Shown one piece after another: positions 7,867-16,450 of a DNA stretch of 39,472 bases. Position 1 is the first letter of the stretch. Each line of letters starts with the position of its first letter. The translations under genes were made by a program, and so were the position numbers. Under the pieces are notes generated by a model. It did no database searches and had not been told where the DNA came from. It saw only the letters and a program-made list of their open reading frames with translations. The stretch is from Acidobacteriota bacterium (GTDB lineage Bacteria > Acidobacteriota > Vicinamibacteria > Vicinamibacterales > UBA2999), in assembly GCA_016213695.1 (NCBI GenBank), contig JACQZV010000087.1, positions 1 to 39,472 of the forward strand, written 5' to 3'.

Positions 7867-10812
7867 GTGTACAAGGCGATGTGCGTGGCGGTGTTGCTGG
7901 TGTGGGCGGCGATGCCCGCCCCGGCGGCGGCGCAGGGTGGCGACGGCAGCCTTCGAGGCACCGTCAGCGATCAGCAGGGCGGCGCCATTCCCGGCGTCAC
8001 GGTCACCGCGACCGGCCCCGCACTCATCAGTCCCGTGACCGCTGTGTCCGAAAGCGACGGCACCTACCGGCTCGTGAATCTGCCGCCGGGCACCTACACC
8101 ATCCAGGCCGAGCTGCAGGGCTTTACCAGCTTCCGCCGCGAAGGGATCCTGCTGCGCGCGGGCGCGAACTTCCAGGTGGACGTCATGATGAACCTGGGCA
8201 CCGTGCTCGAGACCATCACGGTCACCGGCGACTCGCCGATGCTCGAAGTCTCCAGGCCGAGCAACGTCCTCAACATCGACGCCGACTTCCAGAAGCAGGT
8301 GCCGGTCGTCGAGGGCAAGTACTGGAGCGACTTCCTGATGATGGCGCCCGGCGTCATCTCGCGCCCGCACAACGACGGCAGCGGCCGGCAGAATTATTTC
8401 GGCAACGCCGTCGAGCACCGCGACGCGGTCACGCTGATGGAGGGGATGTACGCCGGTAACTACAACGACTTCAACATCAACCGGACCGGCCTGAGCTCGG
8501 AGGCCATCCAGGACACCGAGATCAAGACCGGCGGCGTCGACGCCGCCTCGCCGATGGGGTACGGCCTCGTCATCAACATGATCAGCAAGAGCGGCGGCAA
8601 CCGGTTCCAGGGCTCCGTGGCCAACCAGTACCAGCCCATCGCCTGGAACACGAACAACGTCGGCGACGGCACGCCCGCCACGCGGCAGGTCTACCAGTAC
8701 GACTTTTCGCTCGGCGGTCCGGTCAAGCGCGACCGGACGTGGTTTTTTGCGGCGCTGCGCTTCACCGACAACAAGAGCGGCACCGGCCGCACGCCCGAGC
8801 TCGTCGCGGTCCATCGCGCGCTCGTTCCGAACGGCACGCTCGGCGACAACTCGATCCGCGGCTTCCAGCCGTGGGCCAAGGTGACGACCAAGCTCGGCGT
8901 CAACCACAACCTGTCGGGCGTGTACCAGGCCGACCGGCTGCTGCTCAAGGTCGTGGGCGCGGAGGACTACGAGCCGGTGGAGGTGCTCTCGACCGGCGGG
9001 CCGATGTACGGCGCGAAGCTCACCTCCGTGTGGCACTCCACCGTGACGACGACGATCTCGGCGAGCTACAACCGGAAGGGCGGCAACTCGCTCGACAGCT
9101 ACAAGGGGCGCAGCTTTTCGGGGCCGCTCGCCGAATACCACCGTGAGGCGTTCGTCAACCAGGGCATCGCGCAGGGCTCGGGGCTGCTCGTGCGCGGCGG
9201 CAACTGGTCGTCCACGGCCTGCGACACCTGCTACGACCTCGACACCTCGTCCATCCTGATGCTGCGCGGCGATCTCACGTGGTACGCGCGCGACTTTGCC
9301 GGCACCCACGACGTGCAGACCGGCTTCCTCGCGCTGCCGCAGAACAATTTCGACAAGCGCATCCAGTACCTGAACGACGGCTTCATCTTCGAAGAGCGGC
9401 GCCAGATCAATCCCAACGACCCCGGCGCCGGCACGGTGCCGTTTCACCGCCAGTACGTGATCGGCAGCCTCGACCAGCACACCGCGTCGGGGCGCGACCG
9501 CGACATCGGCGCCTACGCGCAGGACACGTGGAAGCCGACGCCGCGCATGACGGCCACGCTCGGCCTGCGGGTCGATTTCGTGCGCCGCTACGACGCGCTG
9601 CGCGACCTCGTGCGCCAGAACAGCACCGAGATCGCCCCGCGTCTCGGGTTCTCCTACCTGCTGACCGAGGACGCCAAGAACGTGCTGCGCGGCAGCTACG
9701 TGCGCATCCACCAGCAGCTGATGGGCACGCGCCATCCGGTGGCCGCCTTCGGCGGCGACGACGCGGCCGGCCTGCGGGACGAGTACGACGTCAACGGCGA
9801 CGGCCTGTTCGAGACGGTGATCGCGAGCCCGCCGCGTGCGGCGACCATCTCGAACCTGCAGTTCGATCCGGAACTGCACCAGCCGCTCTTCGACGAATTC
9901 ACGCTGGGATTCCGGCGTCAGTTCCCCGGTCAGACGAGCGTCGACGTCGCGGGCATCGTGAAGATCAACAAGGAGCAGTACGCGCAGGTCGACATCAACG
10001 GCATCTATCCGGGCGCGCCGTTCCAGCCCTTCGGCGGCTTCGGCCGCGTGGATCCGAACCGGGGCCTGCTGTACCGGGTGACGAACAACACGTGGAGCCA
10101 GACCGACTACCGCGCGGTCCAGATCACGATTGCCAAGAACCTGACGCGCGGGTTCCAGTTCCTCGGCACGATCCACCGGCAGTGGCAGCACCTGACCGGC
10201 ACGTGGAATCCGACCGATCCGGCGCGGTTCATCCAGCCCGACGCGTTCGCGAACAACCGGCTCGTGTGGCGCACCGACGGCATGCAGGATCAGAACAGCC
10301 TGGCCACGGGCACGACGCTCACGAACAGTCCGATGTGGAACCCGTACTCGATCCGCCTGTCGGCGGCGTGGCACGCGCCGGCGGCGTTCATGCTGTCGGC
10401 CAATTACACGATCATGGCCGGGCCGTACAATGGCCCCGTCATCGATCAGCTGCCCGCGAGCAGCCCGCAGATCGCGCAGTTCGGGCCGGCGACCGTCGTG
10501 TCGCCGACCGGCAACCGGCAGCCGAACCCGCTGGCGACGCGCATCCGTTTCTACTACCCGACGCGCGGCGAGGGGCAGGTGAAGGCGCCCGACGTCCACA
10601 CCGTCAACGTGAAGATCGGGCGGACGTTCAGCACCGGGGCGGGGCGAAATCTCGAAGTGGCGGCCAACGTGTTCAACCTGCTCAACGGCGGCGACTACAC
10701 GGAATACGCCCGCACGGGACCGAATCGCATCTACAACCGGGCGAGCTTCCTGACCTACACCAATCCACAGACGCCGCGCGCGCTGCAGCTCGAGGCGACA
10801 TACCGGTTCTGA
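7867..10812 (+). CDS. Oar-type TonB-dependent receptor with carboxypeptidase-regulatory-like N-terminal domain
   Basis: A 981-residue outer-membrane protein. A Sec signal ends AAAQGG. A beta-sandwich regulatory-like domain (about residues 25-110, GSLRGTVSDQQGGAIPGVTVTATG ... GTYRLVNLPPGTYTIQAELQGF) is followed by a plug region (ETITVTGDSP onward) and a long beta-barrel with many aromatic-rich strands. It ends in ATYRF, a terminal Phe typical of Bam-inserted barrels. In Acidobacteria such Oar-like proteins are numerous and their cargo is mostly unknown. The GTG start is set by AAAGGAGT eight bases upstream. An LVIVD-repeat gene follows after 11 bp, so the two are probably co-transcribed and act in the same envelope process. 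Confidence 0.92.
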   Translation: MYKAMCVAVLLVWAAMPAPAAAQGGDGSLRGTVSDQQGGAIPGVTVTATGPALISPVTAVSESDGTYRLVNLPPGTYTIQAELQGFTSFRREGILLRAGANFQVDVMMNLGTVLETITVTGDSPMLEVSRPSNVLNIDADFQKQVPVVEGKYWSDFLMMAPGVISRPHNDGSGRQNYFGNAVEHRDAVTLMEGMYAGNYNDFNINRTGLSSEAIQDTEIKTGGVDAASPMGYGLVINMISKSGGNRFQGSVANQYQPIAWNTNNVGDGTPATRQVYQYDFSLGGPVKRDRTWFFAALRFTDNKSGTGRTPELVAVHRALVPNGTLGDNSIRGFQPWAKVTTKLGVNHNLSGVYQADRLLLKVVGAEDYEPVEVLSTGGPMYGAKLTSVWHSTVTTTISASYNRKGGNSLDSYKGRSFSGPLAEYHREAFVNQGIAQGSGLLVRGGNWSSTACDTCYDLDTSSILMLRGDLTWYARDFAGTHDVQTGFLALPQNNFDKRIQYLNDGFIFEERRQINPNDPGAGTVPFHRQYVIGSLDQHTASGRDRDIGAYAQDTWKPTPRMTATLGLRVDFVRRYDALRDLVRQNSTEIAPRLGFSYLLTEDAKNVLRGSYVRIHQQLMGTRHPVAAFGGDDAAGLRDEYDVNGDGLFETVIASPPRAATISNLQFDPELHQPLFDEFTLGFRRQFPGQTSVDVAGIVKINKEQYAQVDINGIYPGAPFQPFGGFGRVDPNRGLLYRVTNNTWSQTDYRAVQITIAKNLTRGFQFLGTIHRQWQHLTGTWNPTDPARFIQPDAFANNRLVWRTDGMQDQNSLATGTTLTNSPMWNPYSIRLSAAWHAPAAFMLSANYTIMAGPYNGPVIDQLPASSPQIAQFGPATVVSPTGNRQPNPLATRIRFYYPTRGEGQVKAPDVHTVNVKIGRTFSTGAGRNLEVAANVFNLLNGGDYTEYARTGPNRIYNRASFLTYTNPQTPRALQLEATYRF

Positions 10813-10823
10813 CGAGGAGCGCC

Positions 10824-12323
10824 ATGACCTTGACCATGCATCCGATCACTCGAGCGGTCGCGGCGGGAGCCGCGGTCATCTGTGCCGCCCTGGCCGGCGC
10901 CGCCGGCGGGACCGCGCCGGCGCCGCCCGCCGCGACGCAGGCGTCGGCGGACGAACACGCGGACGGCGCCCAGAACGTGCGGCTCGTCGGCTACAACGAC
11001 CTGCAGGGCCGCGAGTCGCTCGTGGTCACGACGATGTCGGATCCGGCCAACGGCAGCTGGGTCTACGTCGGCCACCACGAGAGCTACTGGGACGACAAGC
11101 CGAAGATGAACCCGATCACGGGAAAGATGGAGTGGAACGGCACCTCCATCCTCAACGTGGACGACCCGGCCAATCCGAAGTACGTCTGGCACATCCCCAA
11201 CGACTCGAACCGCAACTCGCGCGGTGTGTCGGTGGTGTACGACTACAAGCACGACGGCTCGGGTCGCGACTATCTGATTCGGAATTCCGAGGTGCTGACC
11301 GAGGGTGAAACGGGGAAAGACCTGAAGTACCAGATCTTCGACATCACCGACCGGGCGACCGATCCGTCGAAGATCGCGATGGTCTCGGAGATCACCGGGA
11401 CGCCGGCCAATTCATGCGGGCCCGGCTGCGGGGGCACGTTCATCATCCGGGCGCACAAGGGCTGGTGGTCGTCCGAGACCGGCTATTTCTACGCCGCCTC
11501 CGGCGAGCCGGGGTTCCGCAACGTGGTGATTCAGATCTTCGATCTCAAGGATCCGAAGAACCCGAAGTTCGTCGGGCGCGCCTGGCTGCCTGGGTTGAAG
11601 AACGGCGAGCCGGGCTACGAGGGGCAGTACTCGCACCACCCGATCGTGGACGAGCAGAACAAGCGCGTGTATGTCGGCTACCGCAACGCCGGCGGGCAGA
11701 TTGCGTCGTTTGATATCGCGGATCCGGCCCGGCCGAAGCTGGTCTGGTCGCTCGACATGAATCCGCCCTTCCGCGGACCGCACACCGTGTCGCCGATCGT
11801 CTACGACCAGGTGCCGAACTTCGGGCCGAGCGCGCTGCCGCGTACCTACGCCTATGTCGTGGACGAAGCGGGCGGAGCCGCCGACACGGCGCCGTGCGAG
11901 AACGGCGTGCGCTCGGCCTCGTACATGGTGGACGTCACCAACGAGGCGAAGCCGACGACCGTGTCGGTGTGGCAGGTGCCGGTGGGCGACTTCTGCAAGA
12001 AGGGCGGCCGCTTCGGGCCGCATCAGTCGGCCGACACGGTGAACGGCAGGATCAACCGCTTCGAGAACAAGCTGGCGTGGCTCGCCTACTTCAACGCCGG
12101 CGTGCGGGTGGTCGATCTCTCCGATCCGTACAACATGAAAGAGGTGGGCTACTACCTCCCGAAGACGAACGCCAACTCGCACCCGATCGTCAAGGGACAG
12201 CCGGTCGTCATCCAGATGAACGACGTCGACATCGATCACCGCGGCCTGGCGTACGCGTCGGATCGGGTGGGGACGGGCCTCTTTATCCTGGAGTACACCG
12301 GGAGCCGGAACGACACGAAATAG
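10824..12323 (+). CDS. Secreted LVIVD-repeat beta-propeller-like protein
   Basis: A 499-residue protein with a Sec signal and an Ala/Pro-rich mature N-terminus. Repeated blades carry 'FDITDRA', 'IFDLKDPKNPKFVGRAWLPG', 'SFDIADPARPKLVWSL' and 'VVDLSDPYNMKEVGYYLP', the LVIVD repeat pattern (hydrophobic-x-DxxDPxxPxxVG). Such repeats form propeller-like surface proteins of uncertain role. A Cys pair around NSCGPGCGG and HESYWDD could bind metal, but this is only a guess. It begins 11 bases after the TonB-receptor stop with GAGGAGC as ribosome-binding site, which suggests it is the surface or periplasmic partner of that receptor. Confidence 0.82.
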   Translation: MTLTMHPITRAVAAGAAVICAALAGAAGGTAPAPPAATQASADEHADGAQNVRLVGYNDLQGRESLVVTTMSDPANGSWVYVGHHESYWDDKPKMNPITGKMEWNGTSILNVDDPANPKYVWHIPNDSNRNSRGVSVVYDYKHDGSGRDYLIRNSEVLTEGETGKDLKYQIFDITDRATDPSKIAMVSEITGTPANSCGPGCGGTFIIRAHKGWWSSETGYFYAASGEPGFRNVVIQIFDLKDPKNPKFVGRAWLPGLKNGEPGYEGQYSHHPIVDEQNKRVYVGYRNAGGQIASFDIADPARPKLVWSLDMNPPFRGPHTVSPIVYDQVPNFGPSALPRTYAYVVDEAGGAADTAPCENGVRSASYMVDVTNEAKPTTVSVWQVPVGDFCKKGGRFGPHQSADTVNGRINRFENKLAWLAYFNAGVRVVDLSDPYNMKEVGYYLPKTNANSHPIVKGQPVVIQMNDVDIDHRGLAYASDRVGTGLFILEYTGSRNDTK

Positions 12324-12371
12324 GCTGCAGCCTGATATATTGAGTCTTTCTTCCACGATCTGCGCGCGTCA

Positions 12372-12388
12372 GGGCCGCGTGGCGGCCC
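12372..12388 (+). promoter_or_regulatory. Small hairpin in the leader of the 11-gene operon
   Basis: GGGCCGC, loop GTG, GCGGCCC: a perfect 7-bp GC-rich stem about 40 bp before the M24 gene. No T-run follows, so it is not an intrinsic terminator. A TATATT box at 12336-12341 lies upstream and may be the operon's -10, but no good -35 is visible. Confidence 0.35.
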
Positions 12389-12425
12389 GACCAGCCAGTG
12401 TTTCGCCCAATGGAGTAGCAGTTCA

Positions 12426-13736
12426 ATGAGCAGCGTTGTTGACCCGAAGGCAAAGAGCAACGGAATGGATCTCACCTGGCTCGGCAAGCCGCATGAATAC
12501 GACCCCCGGCGTCTGTACAGCCAGACGGGCGCCGACTGGCAGTACCGCGTCGACTTCGACCGGCTGCGCCAGGAGCGGCTGGTCAAGCTGCAGGCCGAGA
12601 TGAAGGCCGAGCAGATCGGCGCGCTGGTGCTGTTCGCGGGCGCGAACATCCGCTACGCCACCGCGTCGTACCAGGGGAACTGGAAGTACAACATCAACAT
12701 CCGCTACGCCGTGGTGCCCGCCGAAGGCAGGCCGACGCTGTTCGAGACGGCCGGCTCCGACCTGCAGTGCGCCAAGATCGACCTGCCGTGGATGGAAGGG
12801 CGCATCCGCCCCGCCATCACGTGGCAGTGGGCCGAGGGCGCGGTGCCGTACATGGCGGGCCGCATGGCCGAGAGCGTCGTCGAGGTTCTGAAGGAACACG
12901 GCGTCCTCAAGGAGAAGATCGGCATCGACAACCTCGACATGCCCGCCTTCGAGGCGTTCCAGAAGGCCGGCCTGACGATCGTCAACGGCTGGCCGGCGGT
13001 GTCGCGGGCGCGCACGGTCAAGACGCGCGACGAGATCGAGCTGCTCAAGCAGGCGTCGAGCATCGGCGACGCGGCGATGTGGAAGATCAAGTACGAGTGG
13101 CTCAAGCCGGGCGTCCGCGAGCGCGAGATCGAGGCCAAGGTGCACGAGTTCATGCTCGAGCGCGGCTGCGAGATCATCTACGACATCATCGTCGCGTCGG
13201 GCGGCAACACCAGCCCGTACCGGCGGTGGGCCACCGATAAGCTCATCCGCCAGGGCGACCTCGTCATCGTCGACATCAACGCGGTCGGCCCCTCCGGCTA
13301 CTTCATCGACTTCGTGCGCTGCTTCAAGTGCGGCGGCCCGTACGGCACGAAGATGACGGGGAAGGAGATCGACCTCTATCGCGAGGTGTACGACTCGATG
13401 TACGCCGGCCTCGCGCAGCTCAAGCCGGGCAACACCACCGCCGACGTGGCCAAGCAGTTCCCGACCTACGACGACGACACCTACGGGACGGTGACGCTGC
13501 AGCAGTTCGCGCACAGCATCGGCATCACGCTCTACGAGGGCATGTGGATCTCGCGCGCCTATTCGATGAAGTATCCCGCCGAGATCAAAGAGAACATGTA
13601 CTTCGCCATCGAAACGTTCGCCGGGCACCAGGGTCTCGAGCAGACCTGCCGCCTCGAGGAGAACGTGCTCGTGAGCGCGGACGGCCCCGTCGTGTTCACG
13701 CGCATGGAGCACATGGAAGAGGCGATGGCACGGTAG
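12426..13736 (+). CDS. M24-family metallopeptidase/hydrolase (Xaa-Pro peptidase-like, 'pita-bread' fold)
   Basis: A 436-residue two-domain protein. The N-terminal creatinase-like domain has LRQERLVKLQAEMKAEQIGALVLFAGANIRYAT. The C-terminal M24 domain keeps all five dimetal ligands in order: Asp283 and Asp295 (VDINAVGPSGYFIDFVRC), His363 (FAHSIGI), Glu396 (FAIETF) and Glu411 (RLEENVLVSADG). M24 members include Xaa-Pro aminopeptidases, creatinase, ectoine hydrolase and the DMSP lyase DddP. The NIRYAT segment recalls DddP-type members, but this is not enough to assign a substrate. It is the first gene of the operon that carries a Liv transporter, and its stop codon abuts the next start, so it likely acts on an imported amino-acid-like compound. 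Confidence 0.85.
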   Translation: MSSVVDPKAKSNGMDLTWLGKPHEYDPRRLYSQTGADWQYRVDFDRLRQERLVKLQAEMKAEQIGALVLFAGANIRYATASYQGNWKYNINIRYAVVPAEGRPTLFETAGSDLQCAKIDLPWMEGRIRPAITWQWAEGAVPYMAGRMAESVVEVLKEHGVLKEKIGIDNLDMPAFEAFQKAGLTIVNGWPAVSRARTVKTRDEIELLKQASSIGDAAMWKIKYEWLKPGVREREIEAKVHEFMLERGCEIIYDIIVASGGNTSPYRRWATDKLIRQGDLVIVDINAVGPSGYFIDFVRCFKCGGPYGTKMTGKEIDLYREVYDSMYAGLAQLKPGNTTADVAKQFPTYDDDTYGTVTLQQFAHSIGITLYEGMWISRAYSMKYPAEIKENMYFAIETFAGHQGLEQTCRLEENVLVSADGPVVFTRMEHMEEAMAR

Positions 13737-14714
13737 ATGGCGTACCAGGTCGCCGTCGCGGATTCCGTATTTCCCAATCTCGATCCGGCCCGCGAGGTCC
13801 TCTCGCGGGTCGGGGCCACCCTCACGCTCGCGCCGGAGCCGACGCCAGAGGCGATCATGCGTCTGGCGAAGGACGCGGACGCCATCCTCGTGACCTACGC
13901 GAAGATCACGGGCGACATGATCCGGCAGCTGACCAGGTGCCGGATCGTCTCGCGTTTCGGCATCGGCGTCGACAACGTCGACATCCCGGAGGCCACGAAG
14001 AAGGGCATCGTGGTCACCAAGGTGCCCGACTACTGCATCGACGAGGTGTCGGACCACACGATGGCGCTGCTGCTGGCGGCGGTCCGCAAGATCCCGTTCG
14101 TCAGCGCGCAGGTGCACGGCGGCACGTGGAAGATGCCGAACGTGGTGCCGATCCACCGGCTGCGCGGCACCGTGCTCGGGCTGGTCGGGTTCGGCCGCAT
14201 TCCCCAGCTCGTGGTCCCGAAGGCGCAGGCGTTCGGGATGACGGTCATGGCCTACGACCCGTACGTGCCGAAGGAGGTCTTCGCCGGCGCCGGCGTCGAG
14301 GGCGTGGACTTCCCGACGCTGCTGGCGTCGTCTGATTACGTGTCGATTCACAGCCCGCTCGTGCCCGAGACGAAGAATCTGTTTGGCGCCGAGGCGTTCC
14401 GGCAGATGAAGCGGACGGCCTACCTGGTGAATACCGCGCGCGGACCGATCATCGACGAAGCGGCGCTCGCCGCCGCGCTCGACGCGAAGCTCATTGCCGG
14501 AGCGGCGCTCGACGTCATGGCGCAGGAGCCGCCGCCGGCCGGACACGCGCTTTTCGGCCGCGACAACGTCATCCTCACGCCGCATACGAGCTTCTACTCC
14601 GAGGAATCGCTGGTGGAGCTGCAGACCAAGGCCGCGCAGGAAGTCGTGGCGGTGCTCGAGGGGAAGGCGCCGCGGAATCCGGTGAATCCGGAAGCACTCC
14701 ACGTCACGCGATGA
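13737..14714 (+). CDS. D-2-hydroxyacid dehydrogenase family protein
   Basis: A 325-residue NAD-dependent enzyme that interconverts 2-oxo acids and D-2-hydroxy acids. The Rossmann region reads GLVGFGRIPQ (about 148-157), in which the usual third Gly of GxGxxG is Pro. The catalytic triad is present: Arg235 (NTARGPIID), Glu264 (DVMAQEPP) and His283 (TPHTSFYS). The SRFGIGVDNVDIPEATKKGI block is typical of the phosphoglycerate dehydrogenase/CtBP-like branch. Its ATG follows the upstream TAG with no gap, and its own TGA overlaps the next ATG, so translation is coupled on both sides. No C-terminal ACT domain, which argues against serine biosynthesis. Confidence 0.9.
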   Translation: MAYQVAVADSVFPNLDPAREVLSRVGATLTLAPEPTPEAIMRLAKDADAILVTYAKITGDMIRQLTRCRIVSRFGIGVDNVDIPEATKKGIVVTKVPDYCIDEVSDHTMALLLAAVRKIPFVSAQVHGGTWKMPNVVPIHRLRGTVLGLVGFGRIPQLVVPKAQAFGMTVMAYDPYVPKEVFAGAGVEGVDFPTLLASSDYVSIHSPLVPETKNLFGAEAFRQMKRTAYLVNTARGPIIDEAALAAALDAKLIAGAALDVMAQEPPPAGHALFGRDNVILTPHTSFYSEESLVELQTKAAQEVVAVLEGKAPRNPVNPEALHVTR

Positions 14715-15730
14715 AGGCCATGGTGCTCACCGCGCCGGGTGAGCTGGTGCTCGACGAGGTGGCGCGGCCGGCTCGCGGCGGCCGCGACGTGCTGGTGCGC
14801 GTCACCCACAGCGGCATCTGCGGCACCGACTACAAGATCTTCAACGGCTCGATTCCGGTGCGGTACCCGCGCATCATGGGGCACGAGATGGCGGGCGAGA
14901 TCGTCGACGCCGGCGATGCCCCGTTCGCAGCCGGCGACAAGGTCATCGTCGACCCCGAGTTGTATTGCGGCGCCTGTTTCCATTGCCGCATCGGCCAGAC
15001 GCATCTCTGTCCGAACGGCCTGCTGCTCGGGCGCGACGCCAACGGCGGCTTCGCGGAGTATCTGGCGGCGCCCGCCACCCACGTGTTCGCGCTGCCAGGC
15101 GCGATCGATCCGCGCGCGGCGCCGATCATCCAGGTGCTCACGACCTGCCTCCACGCGCAGCGTCAGGTGGAGATCTTCCCAGGCGAGTACGTCGTCGTGC
15201 TCGGGCTCGGCGTCACCGGGCAGCTGCACGCGCAGCTCGCGAAGGCGCGCGGCGCCACCGTGATTGGCGTGACGCGCAGCGCCGACAAGCGGGCGCTCGC
15301 CGAGACGCTCGGCGCCGACCTCACGATCGCCGGCGACGGCGACGCGGTCCGGAAGGTGCGCGAGGCGACCGGGGGGCGCGGGCCCGACGTGGTGATCGAG
15401 ACCACCGGCGTCGTGCAGCAGCTGGCGGCCGCGGTCGCCATGGTGCGGTCCGGAGGCCGCATCCTGATGTTCGGCATCATCACCGCGAAAGAAGGCGCCC
15501 TGCCGTTCTACGACCTCTATTACAAGGAGCTCTCGCTCATCAACGCGCGCGTCGCCAAGAGCGAGGATTACCCGGGCGCCATCGGACTCGTCGAGCGGGG
15601 GCTGGTGCGGCTCGACCCGCTCATCAGCGACGTGATGCCGCTCGCCGAACTGAAGACGGCGATCGGCCTGCTCGGGTCCGACAGCAGCGGCCCGCGCATG
15701 AAGATCGTCCTGGAACACGGACTCAATTGA
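14711..15730 (+). CDS. Zn-dependent alcohol/polyol dehydrogenase (MDR family)
   Basis: A 339-residue medium-chain dehydrogenase. Catalytic zinc ligands are Cys37 (SGICGTD), His58 and Glu59 (GHEMAG). The structural zinc lobe has Cys86, Cys89, Cys92 and Cys100. The cofactor-binding motif is VVLGLGVTGQLHAQLAKARGA. It resembles threonine, sorbitol and glucose dehydrogenases and the substrate is not decidable. The ATGA overlap with the preceding 2-hydroxyacid dehydrogenase suggests sequential oxidation of one substrate. The C-terminus (SSGPRMKIVLEHG) is typical of the family. Confidence 0.92.
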   Translation: MKAMVLTAPGELVLDEVARPARGGRDVLVRVTHSGICGTDYKIFNGSIPVRYPRIMGHEMAGEIVDAGDAPFAAGDKVIVDPELYCGACFHCRIGQTHLCPNGLLLGRDANGGFAEYLAAPATHVFALPGAIDPRAAPIIQVLTTCLHAQRQVEIFPGEYVVVLGLGVTGQLHAQLAKARGATVIGVTRSADKRALAETLGADLTIAGDGDAVRKVREATGGRGPDVVIETTGVVQQLAAAVAMVRSGGRILMFGIITAKEGALPFYDLYYKELSLINARVAKSEDYPGAIGLVERGLVRLDPLISDVMPLAELKTAIGLLGSDSSGPRMKIVLEHGLN

Positions 15731-15739
15731 GAGGGATAC

Positions 15740-16450
15740 ATGATGACGAAACTCTTCGGAAATGGAATCGCACTCCTGGCCGCCGTGCTCCTCGCGCCGG
15801 CCTCGGCCTTGGCGCAGGGCTCGACGCCGATGCCGCTCGCCAAGGCGGTCGTGTCCAACGAAGTGGCGAGCCGGACGCTCTTCAAGTACCAGGTCAACGC
15901 GCAGGTCGCGCGTCAGCTCGTGGACGCCTGCGTCGATTTCGCGCGCACCCAGCCGAACGGTCCGGGTACCTATGCCATCTTCGTGCTCGCGCCGAACGGC
16001 GACATCATCGACGCGCACGTGATGGACGGCGTGGTGCCGATTGGCGCCGAAACCGGCCTGATGAAGGCCAAGACCGCGCTCTACGCCCGCTCGCCGTCGA
16101 GAGCCGTGGCCGATCGCTTCCCGACCGTGGAAGGGCGGCTCATTCGCACCGACCTCGGCCGTGACTCGGGCCTCTCGTACTACTTCGTGCCGGGCGGCGT
16201 GCCGATCGTGCTCGAGAGCCAGCTGATTGGCGCGATGGGCGTCGGTGGCGGCAACATGGACGAGCAGTGCGTCTACAGCGCGCTGACCAAAGTCCTCGGC
16301 ATTCAGCCGCCTCCCCCGGCGCCGGCCGCCGAAGGCCGCGGTGCGGGCGCGGGCGGCCGCGGCGGGCAGTCGCTCGTCTGCAGTGGGCGGTGGGCAGTAA
16401 GTATAGGAGTGGGCTGCCCACCGCCCACTGCCCACTGCCGACTGAAATGA
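15740..16450 (+). CDS. Secreted GlcG/HbpS-like (DUF336) protein with repeat-derived tail
   Basis: A 236-residue protein with a Sec signal (cleavage near ALAQ) and a GlcG/HbpS fold: LARQLVDACVDFAR-type helix, 'IFVLAPNGDIIDAHVMDG', 'AKTALYARSP', and GGVPIV...QLIGAMGVGGG. HbpS-like proteins bind haem or modulate redox sensing. GlcG relatives sit in glycolate or diol operons and their reaction is unproven. The last ~22 residues (from SGRWAVS) are encoded by a perfect 18-bp inverted repeat and look non-homologous. The stop overlaps the LivH ATG (ATGA). The natural end may have been near GGRGGQS. The ATG at 15740 has GAGAGGG upstream. Confidence 0.82.
   Translation: MMTKLFGNGIALLAAVLLAPASALAQGSTPMPLAKAVVSNEVASRTLFKYQVNAQVARQLVDACVDFARTQPNGPGTYAIFVLAPNGDIIDAHVMDGVVPIGAETGLMKAKTALYARSPSRAVADRFPTVEGRLIRTDLGRDSGLSYYFVPGGVPIVLESQLIGAMGVGGGNMDEQCVYSALTKVLGIQPPPPAPAAEGRGAGAGGRGGQSLVCSGRWAVSIGVGCPPPTAHCRLK
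16380..16431. repeat. Perfect 18-bp inverted repeat of heptamer units
   Basis: GCAGTGGGCGGTGGGCAG (16380-16397) and its exact complement (16414-16431) flank a 16-nt loop. The arms are built of CAGTGGG/CGGTGGG heptamers and a further unit, CCGACTG, runs to 16444. It is inside the 3' end of the GlcG-like gene and 15 bp before the livH ATG, so the operon mRNA should carry a strong hairpin here. Confidence 0.95.

Noticed and set aside
7840-10599. A 919-codon minus-strand frame opposite the first TonB receptor
   Set aside because: A high-GC shadow frame with no motif, composed mostly of Arg, Val, His and Ala. The plus strand encodes a clear receptor.
12342-12429. A TTG-started short frame before the M24 gene, ending in the M24 start overlap
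   Set aside because: No ribosome-binding site, no amino-acid run and no terminator after it. Probably chance.
12426-13736. Assignment as a DMSP lyase (DddP) or ectoine hydrolase
   Set aside because: Only a short N-terminal similarity and shared family metal ligands; neighbouring dmd, dox or ectoine genes are absent.
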